Assembly: GCF_000009365.1 (NCBI RefSeq)
Contig: NC_008260.1
Location: 1,647,501-1,711,500 of the forward strand
DNA length: 64,000 bases
Direction of reading: 5' to 3'
Origin: Alcanivorax borkumensis SK2
GTDB lineage: Bacteria; Pseudomonadota; Gammaproteobacteria; Pseudomonadales; Alcanivoracaceae
The position numbers and the translations under genes were made by a program. The notes below the pieces were generated by a model. It had not been told where the DNA came from. It was given only the letters and a program-made list of their open reading frames with translations, and did not search any database. Shown in pieces: positions 54,881 through 64,000 of this stretch. Positions within the stretch are counted from its first letter, which is position 1; every line of letters begins with the position of its first letter.

Positions 54881-56046
54881 GCGGCACCTCCCACTGCTTT
54901 CACTACCTGCTCGGCAGCATCATCAAAACTTTGTGCGGCAATGATGTTCATGCCACTTTCTGCCAGCTTCTGGGAACCCAGCTCCGCATTGTTGCCCTCC
55001 AAGCGCACCACAACAGGAACCGTTACGCCCACTTCTTCCACGGCGCCGATAATACCTTCAGCGATCAAATCGCAACGAACGATACCACCAAAAATGTTCA
55101 CCAGAACGCCCTTTACTTGATCATCGGAGAGAATGATCTTAAACGCTTCGGTAACACGCTCTTTGGTGGCGCCACCGCCCACGTCTAGGAAGTTGGCCGG
55201 CGCACCGCCCTTCAACTTCACCAAATCCATGGTGCCCATGGCTAGACCTGCACCGTTCACCATACAACCGATGTTGCCCTCTAGAGCGACGTAGTTCAGA
55301 TCCCATTCTGCAGCGCGACGCTCGCGCTCATCTTCCTGGCTGGGATCGTCTAGGGCTTTGATGTCCGGATGGCGATATAACGCCGAGCCATCGACGTTGA
55401 TTTTGGCATCCAAGCAGTGCAGGTCACCGGTGTCAGTGATCACCAGCGGGTTCACTTCGATCAGCGCCAGATCTTTGTCAACAAACAGCTTTGCCAGACC
55501 CACGAAGATCTTGGCGAACTGATTGACCTGTTTGCCTTCTAGACCCAACTTAAATGCGATCTCACGGGCCTGATAGGGCTGTGCACCTACCAGCGGATCA
55601 ATCTCTGCCTTGAGGATTTTTTCCGGGGTTTCTTCTGCAACCGTTTCGATATCCACGCCACCTTCGGTGGAAGCCATGAACACAACACGACGGCTAGCAC
55701 GGTCCAGCACTGCGCTCAGATACAGTTCTTTAGCAATATCCGTGCAGGTTTCTACCAGAATCTTTGATACCGGCTGACCATGTTCGTCGGTCTGAAAGGT
55801 CACTAACTGCTTGCCCAGCCACTTCTTTGCAAAGGCAGCGGCGTCTTCCGGTGTATCCACCAGCTTTACACCGCCAGCTTTACCTCGGCCCCCAGCGTGC
55901 ACTTGCGCTTTTACGACCCACTTGTCACCGCCGATCTCTTTCGCCTTTGCTGCAACCTCTTCCGGGGTATCACAGGCAAAGCCGGTAGAGACTGGCAACC
56001 CATAATCAGCAAAAAGCTGTTTTGACTGATATTCATGGAGATTCAT
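54877..56046 (-). CDS. sucC: Succinyl-CoA synthetase beta subunit
   Basis: ATP-grasp beta subunit, 389 residues. Conserved parts are [36 protein letters not shown] (nucleotide loop), [10 protein letters not shown] (metal) and [16 protein letters not shown] near the C-terminus. It lies 72 bases after lpd. Confidence 0.97.
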   Translation of the reverse strand: MNLHEYQSKQLFADYGLPVSTGFACDTPEEVAAKAKEIGGDKWVVKAQVHAGGRGKAGGVKLVDTPEDAAAFAKKWLGKQLVTFQTDEHGQPVSKILVETCTDIAKELYLSAVLDRASRRVVFMASTEGGVDIETVAEETPEKILKAEIDPLVGAQPYQAREIAFKLGLEGKQVNQFAKIFVGLAKLFVDKDLALIEVNPLVITDTGDLHCLDAKINVDGSALYRHPDIKALDDPSQEDERERRAAEWDLNYVALEGNIGCMVNGAGLAMGTMDLVKLKGGAPANFLDVGGGATKERVTEAFKIILSDDQVKGVLVNIFGGIVRCDLIAEGIIGAVEEVGVTVPVVVRLEGNNAELGSQKLAESGMNIIAAQSFDDAAEQVVKAVGGAA

Positions 56047-56118
56047 GCCAATACTTCCATCATCAATGAATTAGTGGCGCCCTGTTCAAGCGCCGTTATC
56101 GCGGCCATTCAAATATCG

Positions 56119-57561
<1,443 letters not shown>

Positions 57562-57647
57562 CTAATTCCTTCTATCGCGGTCAAGCTTCATACCGCAGCC
57601 ACCACGCTTTAGGGGTGTGCTGCAGCATGAAGTACGCAGGCATACAT

Positions 57648-58913
57648 TCAGATATCCAGCAACAGCCGCGCCGGGTCCTCGATAAAGTTCTTCACGGCAA
57701 CCAGAAATTGCACCGCTTCCTTACCATCGATGAGGCGGTGATCGTAGGATAAGGCCAAATACATCATCGGCAGGATTTCCACTTTACCGTCCACTGCCAT
57801 AGGCCTTTCCTGGATCTTGTGCATCCCCAGAATGGCCGTCTGCGGCGGGTTAAGAATCGGTGTGGAAATCAACGAACCAAACACCCCACCGTTGGAAATG
57901 GTAAACGTGCCACCAGTCATCTCTTCAATGGATAGCTTGCCCTTTTGGGCCTTCTGACCATATTCGATGATCTGTGACTCCACTTCCGCCAGACCTTTCT
58001 GGTCTGCGTCACGTAGCACCGGCACAACCAAGCCTCGCTCAGTAGAAACCGCCACGCCCACGTCGTAGTAGCCGTGATAAACGATATCTTCACCGTCAAT
58101 AGACGCATTCACTGCTGGGAAACGTTTCAGCGCTTCCACGCAAGCCCGGGTAAAGAAGCCCATGAAGCCAAGGCGCACGTTATGGGCTTTCTCGAATTCC
58201 GGCTGGTAATGCTTACGCATATCCATGATCGGTTTCATGTTGACCTCGTTAAAGGTGGTCAACATTGCGGAGTCCTGTTGAGCCGATACCAAACGCTCAG
58301 CAATACGCTTACGCAAGCGAGTCATTGGAACTCTGCGCTCTTCACGCTCGCCTGGAGCGCCTGGCACATCAAGGGTGGCCGGTTGTTGCGGGGCGGGCTG
58401 ATTGGCACGTTTTTGCGCCTTGTCGGTGATGACTTTTTCAACATCCCCTTTGGTGATGCGACCACCACGACCGGTGCCTTTAACTTGGTCTGCAGCAATA
58501 CCATGCTCGCTCATCAGCTTACGAGCGGCAGGCCCCGCCTGATCACCGGAACTATCATCGTCATCGGCAGAATTGTCCGCACTCTCTGACTTTGCATCCT
58601 CTTTATGATCCGCTGATGCTTCTTTAGTATCCGTTTCTGCGGGCTTGTCATTACTACTGCCGGCACTGCCGCTGGCGCCTTCATCGAAGGTACCCAGCAC
58701 TTGCTGGCTTTCCACGGTCTCACCCTCTGCCGCCATGATCTTACTGACCACGCCGTCAGCGGGTGCGACTACTTCCAGCACAACTTTGTCGGTTTCAATA
58801 TCTACCAGCAGCTCGTCACGCTTCACCGCTTCGCCTTCCTGCTTGTGCCAGGTGGCCACGGTGCCGTCTGCTACTGATTCGGGAAACTGTGGAGCTTTGA
58901 TATCAGTCGCCAT
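57648..58913 (-). CDS. sucB: Dihydrolipoamide succinyltransferase (E2o)
   Basis: Core of 2-oxoglutarate dehydrogenase, 421 residues. One lipoyl domain (K43 in [11 protein letters not shown]) is followed by an acidic Asp/Ser/Glu-rich linker, a peripheral-subunit-binding domain ([22 protein letters not shown], near residues 130-155) and the catalytic domain, ending with the active-site [13 protein letters not shown]. The single lipoyl domain fits E2o, not pyruvate E2. It lies 15 bases after sucA. Confidence 0.97.
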   Translation of the reverse strand: MATDIKAPQFPESVADGTVATWHKQEGEAVKRDELLVDIETDKVVLEVVAPADGVVSKIMAAEGETVESQQVLGTFDEGASGSAGSSNDKPAETDTKEASADHKEDAKSESADNSADDDDSSGDQAGPAARKLMSEHGIAADQVKGTGRGGRITKGDVEKVITDKAQKRANQPAPQQPATLDVPGAPGEREERRVPMTRLRKRIAERLVSAQQDSAMLTTFNEVNMKPIMDMRKHYQPEFEKAHNVRLGFMGFFTRACVEALKRFPAVNASIDGEDIVYHGYYDVGVAVSTERGLVVPVLRDADQKGLAEVESQIIEYGQKAQKGKLSIEEMTGGTFTISNGGVFGSLISTPILNPPQTAILGMHKIQERPMAVDGKVEILPMMYLALSYDHRLIDGKEAVQFLVAVKNFIEDPARLLLDI

Positions 58914-58928
58914 GCCTAATCCTTACTG

Positions 58929-61763
58929 TTACTTAATCTCGAAGGCGTCCTGAACCAGACGCTGCTGTTGTTCCACGTGCAGTGACATTGAACCCGCCGC
59001 TGGGGCGGCCGCCATATCGCGGCCAGCATAATGCACAGGCCCCACGCCCGCTTTCTGCGCTACACGGTACATATGGTGCTGGGAGCAATACCAGGCGCCC
59101 TGATTCTTGGGCTCTTCCTGACACCAAACCAGATGTTCCAGGTTAGGGTACCCCTCAAGGATTTCCTGCAAGCGCTGTTCCGGGAACGGATACAGCTGCT
59201 CGATACGCACCAGTGCCGTGTCAATCAGATCATCACTATCACGTTTTTCCAGCAAGTCGTAATAAACCTTGCCGGAGCACATCACCACTCGTTTAATTTT
59301 TTTGCTATCCAGATCCGCCAGATCATCCAACACCGAATGGAAGGTGCCGTGGGCCAGATCTTCCAGGGAGGACGTCGCCTTCTTGTGACGCAGCAAACTC
59401 TTCGGACTCATCACCACTAACGGCTTGCGCAGAGGGCGTACTGCCTGACGACGCAATAGGTGGTAAATTTGGCCGGGAGTACTCGGCACGCACACTTGCA
59501 TGTTGTGCTCAGCGCACAGTTGCAGAAAACGCTCCAGGCGTGCGGAGGAATGCTCCGGCCCTTGGCCCTCATAGCCGTGAGGAAGCAGCATGGTTAAGCC
59601 ACACAAACGCCCCCACTTGGCTTCACCAGAAGAAATGAACTGGTCAATCACCACCTGGGCACCGTTGGCGAAATCACCAAACTGGGCTTCCCAAATCACC
59701 AATGACTTAGGCGTAGTGGTAGCGTAACCGTACTCATAACCCAGCACCGCTTCTTCAGATAGCAGCGAATCGTAAATGTCGAAACGCGGTTGCCCGTCGT
59801 AAAGATGCTGTAGTGGTACATACTGCTCACCGTTTTTCTGGTTATGCAGCACCGCATGGCGGTGGGAAAAAGTGCCACGGCCACTATCCTGACCCGTTAG
59901 GCGAATAGCAAAACCCTGATCAAGCAACGTCGCATAGGCCATGGTTTCGCCGTAGCCCCAGTTCAGCGGCAAGGCACCTGCTGTCATTTTGCGGCGATCT
60001 TCGAGGATTTTTTTCACCTGACGCTGAACCACAACGCCTTCAGGCGGTGTTTCCAGGCGTGTAGCCAAATCCTGCAGCTTCTTCAATGAATAGGTCGTGT
60101 CCCAGTCATCCTCAACCTGGTGGCCAATATATGGAGACCAATCCACAAATAAAGCCTTGTTCGGCTCTCTTACTAGGGATTTGACCACATGATTACCGGC
60201 ATCAAGCATATCCCGGTAATCATCCACCGTTTTCTGAGCTTCCTGCTCACTGATCACTTTTTCGTTGATCAGCTTCTCTGCATACAGAGTTCGAGTGGTC
60301 GGATGGCTTTTGATTTTCTTGTACATCATCGGCTGAGTAGAGGACGGTTCATCCGCCTCGTTATGCCCCGACCGGCGATAGCAGAACAAATCAATCACCA
60401 CATCCTTCTTAAACTGCATGCGGTAATCCACCGCCAGCTGAGTGACGAAGTAGACCGCTTCTGGATCATCTGCATTTACATGGAAAATGGGTGCCTGCAC
60501 CATTTTTGCTACATCGGTGCAATACTCGGTAGAACGGGCATCATCACGACGACTGGTGGTGAAGCCCACCTGGTTGTTGATGATCACGTGCAAAGTACCG
60601 CCAGTATGAAAACCGCGGGTCTGAGACATCTGGAATGTCTCCATAACCACACCCTGGCCTGCAAATGCCGCATCGCCATGCAACAGAATCGGCACCACCT
60701 GTTCTCCACCCTCATCTTCACGACGATCCTGACGAGCCCGTACCGAGCCTTCTACAACAGGCGCCACAATTTCCAAATGAGAGGGATTGAAGGCCATGGC
60801 CAAGTGCACTTCACCGCCAGACGTCTGTACGTTGGACGAGAAGCCCTGATGGTATTTCACATCACCGGAGCCATTTTCGTTAAAGCTCTTGCCATCAAAC
60901 TCTTCGAACAAATCTTTCGGGCTTTTGCCCAGGGTATTCACCAGCACGTTCAAACGGCCCCGGTGGGCCATGCCAATGACCAGCTCTTTGGCGCCGTAAC
61001 TACCCACTCGCTGGATAATTTCATCCATCAGAGGAATTAGAGATTCACCACCTTCAAGACCGAAACGTTTGGTGCCTGGATATTTACTGCCCAAATATTT
61101 TTCCAGGCCCTCAGCGGCAGACAATCGCTCGAGGATATGTTTCTTAATATCAGCGCCATATTCTGGATGACAACGCACCCCTTCCATTCGTTGCTGCAGC
61201 CAGCGCTTTTCAGCGGTGTTGACCATGTGCATGTACTCAGCACCCACGCTGGAGCAGTAAGTACTGGTCAGGCAGTCGACAATATCGCGGAGGGTGGTTT
61301 CGGGTTTACCGATAAAAAGGTTACCCGTTTGAAATACCGTATCCAGATCAGCCGTGCTGAGGCCATGATGCGCCAACTCCAAATCTGGAACGGACTCGCG
61401 CTCCATAATGCCCAGCGGATCCAGCTTGGCCACTTGGTGGCCTCGATTTCGGTAGGCTGCAATCAAATGCAGCACGCGGACCTGACGACGCTCGTGCTCC
61501 GTACTGACAGCACCGGCACCAAACTTCTGCACACGCGACCGGTTCTTCGCCTGCAGCAAGAAGTATTCACGCACGGCGGCGTGGGGCACGTCTGATTCGA
61601 CGGCGGCATCAACACTGGGGAGTTTTTCGAAATAAACGCGCCAGTCTTCCGGCACGGAATTAGGATCGGTCAGGTAGGATTCGTACAGTTCATCGACATA
61701 GGCAGCGTTGGCTCCCCCAATATGGGAGGACTGCCATTGGCGCTGCATGGAACTGTCTTGCAT
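58929..61763 (-). CDS. sucA: 2-oxoglutarate dehydrogenase E1
   Basis: Thiamin diphosphate-dependent decarboxylase of 2-oxoglutarate, 944 residues, close to E. coli (933). Key parts are the N-terminal YVDELYESYLTDPNSVPEDW, MAHRGRLNVL, and the cofactor motif HGDAAFAGQGVVMET near residue 358. The HVNADDPEAV and RRSGHNEADEP segments are also present. The frame runs to 61865, but ATG 61763 has an AAGGA box and starts MQDSSMQRQWQSSHIGGANA. A long structured leader precedes it. First gene of sucA-sucB-lpd-sucC-sucD. Confidence 0.97.
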   Translation of the reverse strand: MQDSSMQRQWQSSHIGGANAAYVDELYESYLTDPNSVPEDWRVYFEKLPSVDAAVESDVPHAAVREYFLLQAKNRSRVQKFGAGAVSTEHERRQVRVLHLIAAYRNRGHQVAKLDPLGIMERESVPDLELAHHGLSTADLDTVFQTGNLFIGKPETTLRDIVDCLTSTYCSSVGAEYMHMVNTAEKRWLQQRMEGVRCHPEYGADIKKHILERLSAAEGLEKYLGSKYPGTKRFGLEGGESLIPLMDEIIQRVGSYGAKELVIGMAHRGRLNVLVNTLGKSPKDLFEEFDGKSFNENGSGDVKYHQGFSSNVQTSGGEVHLAMAFNPSHLEIVAPVVEGSVRARQDRREDEGGEQVVPILLHGDAAFAGQGVVMETFQMSQTRGFHTGGTLHVIINNQVGFTTSRRDDARSTEYCTDVAKMVQAPIFHVNADDPEAVYFVTQLAVDYRMQFKKDVVIDLFCYRRSGHNEADEPSSTQPMMYKKIKSHPTTRTLYAEKLINEKVISEQEAQKTVDDYRDMLDAGNHVVKSLVREPNKALFVDWSPYIGHQVEDDWDTTYSLKKLQDLATRLETPPEGVVVQRQVKKILEDRRKMTAGALPLNWGYGETMAYATLLDQGFAIRLTGQDSGRGTFSHRHAVLHNQKNGEQYVPLQHLYDGQPRFDIYDSLLSEEAVLGYEYGYATTTPKSLVIWEAQFGDFANGAQVVIDQFISSGEAKWGRLCGLTMLLPHGYEGQGPEHSSARLERFLQLCAEHNMQVCVPSTPGQIYHLLRRQAVRPLRKPLVVMSPKSLLRHKKATSSLEDLAHGTFHSVLDDLADLDSKKIKRVVMCSGKVYYDLLEKRDSDDLIDTALVRIEQLYPFPEQRLQEILEGYPNLEHLVWCQEEPKNQGAWYCSQHHMYRVAQKAGVGPVHYAGRDMAAAPAAGSMSLHVEQQQRLVQDAFEIK

Positions 61764-62113
61764 GTTAGCTCGTTCCTTCGGCGGGAGGTTGTCACACTCT
61801 GTGGCATGAGTAACTGCGACCACAGGGGGGCGACCCTGTTCCCGTACGCTCGTATTTCGGAACAACGCCTTTTAAGCCCTGTTCCACCCATAAGATGCAG
61901 CACTCTATCTCACCCATACCGAGTCGGGTCTGGGTAGAAGCCTGCTACCTCTCGTCGAGGGATTACCCCGAACTGCTAGCTAGTGTATCCCTTTTAATTC
62001 GGTTTTGTTAGGCACCGAATTCATAAATTAACTTATGACTCTTTCCGAATGTTTCTGCAATTGGCGAAAAGTCGAATAGACAAAAAAAACGACATTTCAA
62101 ATGCTCCAGATAC
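61764..62113 (-). promoter_or_regulatory. Structured leader/promoter region of sucA, candidate cis-regulatory RNA
   Basis: On the sucA transcript several stems are possible. GGUAG/CUACC lies at 61933-61949, and CCUC/GAGG at 61948-61960, which overlaps and competes with it. UGUUCC/GGAACA lies at 61837-61864 with an inner UACG/CGUA. A competing ACAGG/CCUGU lies at 61822-61839. Alternative folds in a leader before sucA recall the sucA and sucA-II RNA motifs known from other proteobacteria, though I cannot confirm that this belongs to them. No clear -10/-35 pair stands out. Confidence 0.45.
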
Positions 62114-62140
62114 AAAAAAGGCGACCAGTAAGGTCGCCTT
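62114..62140 (-). terminator. Rho-independent terminator after sdhB
   Basis: On the minus strand GGCGACC/GGTCGCC with loop TTACT is followed by six U residues. It lies 12 bases past the sdhB stop and separates the sdh operon from the suc operon. Confidence 0.9.
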
Positions 62141-62151
62141 CTTCGTTCGGA

Positions 62152-62868
62152 TCAGATGCCCCGCTCCAACAACATTGAGCGGATATGGCCAATGGCCCGG
62201 GTCGGGTTCAATCCTTTCGGACAAACGCTGACGCAGTTCATGATGCCGTGGCAGCGGAACAGACTAAAGGGGTCGTCCAGTTTAGACAGACGCTCTTCGG
62301 TCACCGTGTCGCGACTATCCGCCAAGAAGCGATAGCTTTGCAACAAGGCAGCCGGCCCCAGGAACTTATCCGGGTTCCACCAGAAGCTCGGACAGCTGGT
62401 TGAACAGCACGCACAGAGAATACACTCGTACAGACCATCCAGCTTTTCACGCTCTTCCGGGCTCTGCAGGCGCTCAATGGCCGGAGCCGGCGAGCTATTC
62501 TGCAGGTACGGCTGCACTTTTTCGTACTGGCTATAGAACATGCCCATGTCTACGACCAAGTCGCGAATCACCGGCAGGCCCGGCAACGGGCGCAAGATCA
62601 ATGGCTTCTTACCTTCCAGAACACCTGGCGCCACCTGAGACAGCGGAGTGATACACGCCAAACCGTTCTTGCCGTTCATGTTCATGCCGTCGGAACCGCA
62701 TACCCCTTCACGACAGGAGCGACGGTAAGACATGGACTCATCCTGCTCTTTTACCAAAGCAAGGATATCCAGAACCATGAGGTCTTTACCTTGGGTATCG
62801 ACCTCGTATTCCTTCATACTCGGTTCGCGATCCGTTTCCGGATTGTAGCGATAGATACTGACTTTCAT
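62152..62868 (-). CDS. sdhB: Succinate dehydrogenase iron-sulfur subunit
   Basis: Iron-sulfur subunit of complex II, 238 residues. The [2Fe-2S] ligands are C52, C57, D60 and C72 in CREGVCGSDGMNMNGKNGLAC, with Asp in the third place as in E. coli. The [4Fe-4S] and [3Fe-4S] ligands are in CILCACCSTSCP near residue 148 and CHGIMNCVSVCPKG near 205. It lies 12 bases after sdhA. Confidence 0.97.
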   Translation of the reverse strand: MKVSIYRYNPETDREPSMKEYEVDTQGKDLMVLDILALVKEQDESMSYRRSCREGVCGSDGMNMNGKNGLACITPLSQVAPGVLEGKKPLILRPLPGLPVIRDLVVDMGMFYSQYEKVQPYLQNSSPAPAIERLQSPEEREKLDGLYECILCACCSTSCPSFWWNPDKFLGPAALLQSYRFLADSRDTVTEERLSKLDDPFSLFRCHGIMNCVSVCPKGLNPTRAIGHIRSMLLERGI

Positions 62869-62880
62869 CGTTAGCTCCCC

Positions 62881-64000
62881 TTAGTAGGTCCGCGCCTTGG
62901 GCTGGAAAGTATCAACGGTCTTCGGTTTGAAGTTCACGTCGCGCTTGCCCAGCTTTTTGGCTGTGGGGTCGAAGATGGAGTGGCAAAGCCAGTTCTCATC
63001 ATCGCGATCCGGGTAATCGTAGCGAGAATGCGCACCACGACTTTCGGTGCGGCCTTCCGCGGCGATGGCAGTCGCTTCCGCCACTTCCAGCAAGTTATCC
63101 AGCTCCAGCGCTTCAATGCGCGCGGTGTTGAATGGCTTGCTCTTGTCATCCAAGTGCGCGTTGGCAATCCGCTCACGCAGATCGGCCAGCTTAGCTACAC
63201 CTTCGGCCATCAGGTCGCCCTTGCGGAACACACCAAAGTGATTCTGCATCACACTCTGCAGCTCTTTGCGCAGTGCGGAGACAGACTCGCCACCTTTGGA
63301 GTCATCCCAACGACGAACCCGGGAAAGGGCCTCATCAATGTCTGCATCACGCGGCTCGTATTGCGTCATGCCCTGACGCAGAGCATCTTCAATGTACAGA
63401 CCCGCCGCACGACCAAAGACCACCAGATCCAGCAACGAGTTACCACCTAAGCGGTTGGCGCCATGTACGGATACACAGGCCACTTCACCCACTGCGAACA
63501 AACCGTTCACGAACTGTTCTTCGCCTTCATGGCCACCGGTCAGCTTGAGCGCCTGGCCGTGAACATTGGTGGGAATGCCGCCCATCATGTAATGACAGGT
63601 AGGTACAACCGGGATCGGCTCTTTCACCGGATCAGTTTGCGCGAAGGTAATAGCAAGCTCACAGATACCCGGCAGGCGGCTATGCAGCACTTCTTCGCCA
63701 AGATGATCAAGCTTCAGGTAAACGTGATCACCATCCGGGCCATCGCCACGGCCGTCCAAGATTTCCATCATCATGGAACGCGCAACAACGTCACGGGACG
63801 CCAGATCTTTGGCGTTTGGAGCATAACGCTCCATGAAACGTTCGCCATCCTTGTTGATCAGGTAACCCCCCTCGCCCCGGCAACCTTCGGTTACCAGCAC
63901 ACCAGCACCAGCGATGCCGGTGGGGTGGAACTGCCACATTTCGATGTCCTGCACCGGCAAGCCCGCACGTAGGGCCATGCCCACACCGTCACCAGTGTTA
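62881..64000 (-). CDS. sdhA: Succinate dehydrogenase flavoprotein subunit, 5' end outside window
   Basis: Catalytic flavoprotein of complex II; the visible part is about 373 codons of the C-terminal two thirds, and the frame stays open to base 64000, so the gene continues upstream beyond it. The catalytic [21 protein letters not shown], the [19 protein letters not shown] block and [21 protein letters not shown] are all present. The C-terminus ends normally. Fumarate reductase is the alternative, but the link with sdhB and the suc operon favours Sdh. Confidence 0.96.
   Translation of the reverse strand, partial: NTGDGVGMALRAGLPVQDIEMWQFHPTGIAGAGVLVTEGCRGEGGYLINKDGERFMERYAPNAKDLASRDVVARSMMMEILDGRGDGPDGDHVYLKLDHLGEEVLHSRLPGICELAITFAQTDPVKEPIPVVPTCHYMMGGIPTNVHGQALKLTGGHEGEEQFVNGLFAVGEVACVSVHGANRLGGNSLLDLVVFGRAAGLYIEDALRQGMTQYEPRDADIDEALSRVRRWDDSKGGESVSALRKELQSVMQNHFGVFRKGDLMAEGVAKLADLRERIANAHLDDKSKPFNTARIEALELDNLLEVAEATAIAAEGRTESRGAHSRYDYPDRDDENWLCHSIFDPTAKKLGKRDVNFKPKTVDTFQPKARTY

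Noticed and set aside
53903-55120. 405-codon plus-strand ORF opposite sucD and sucC
   Set aside because: It runs antisense to two well-identified TCA genes and starts inside the PA3496-like gene.
60189-61040. 283-codon plus-strand ORF opposite sucA
   Set aside because: It is antisense within a clear sucA coding region and has no supporting motif.

Overview
The window is a gene-dense, mainly housekeeping stretch of a gammaproteobacterial chromosome. Three arguments place the organism near Pseudomonas and Oceanospirillales, most likely Alcanivorax-like (inference from recall, no search run). First, the run leuC-leuD-x-leuB-asd-usg-fimV-truA-trpF-accD-folC-SPOR-cvpA-purF-metZ follows the order I know from Pseudomonas aeruginosa (about PA3121 to PA3107). 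Second, it carries FimV, TgpA, RlmG and a PA3496-family protein. Third, it has an mtnA-mtnB-mtnD-mtnC methionine salvage cluster. No phage, insertion sequence, CRISPR array or integron is visible.

Layout. 1-2802 (+): methionine salvage genes, the first cut by the window edge. 2786-3958 (-): rlmG, tail-to-tail with mtnC. 4101-4177 (+): tRNA-Pro(CGG) with its own promoter and terminator. 4315-6759 (-): hrpB. 6900-7466 (+): an orphan gene. 7816-11729 (-): a MoxR ATPase, DUF58 and TgpA transglutaminase operon. 11910-21861 (-): metZ, purF, cvpA, SPOR protein, folC, accD, trpA, trpB, trpF, truA. 21963-31046 (-): fimV, usg, asd, leuB, a lipoprotein gene, leuD and leuC, with a divergent LysR gene at 31213. 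32081-35484 (-): MFS transporter, aroC, prmB. 35640-40961 (mostly +): small ORF and EVE protein, amt with a coupled unknown gene, a DAACS carrier, and a divergent pair around a double operator. 41019-45293 (-): DUF2505 protein, response regulator, MaoC hydratase and two alpha/beta hydrolases. 45634-47490 (+): xthA and a voltage-sensor-like membrane protein. 47931-53353 (-): sixA, gpsA, htpG and a membrane protein with two Sm-like repeats. 53707-53946 (+): PA3496-like gene. 54005-64000 (-): the TCA block sdhA-sdhB, then sucA-sucB-lpd-sucC-sucD.

The genes fall into functional groups: amino acid biosynthesis (Trp, Leu, Met and Asp family, chorismate), purine and folate synthesis, the malonyl-CoA step of fatty acid synthesis, and the central TCA reactions from 2-oxoglutarate to fumarate. 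Regulatory signals can be read directly in several places. The amt gene has an NtrC-type site and a sigma-54 promoter. htpG has a sigma-32 promoter. Two near-identical palindromes lie three helical turns apart between a small membrane protein and a degenerate SDR. sucA has a long structured leader, and paired hairpins separate trpB from trpA.

I see no obvious new multi-gene system. The best leads for undescribed biology are the unknown protein translationally coupled to Amt, the pore-less voltage-sensor protein, the twin-operator pair at 40 kb and the untranslated leader structures.
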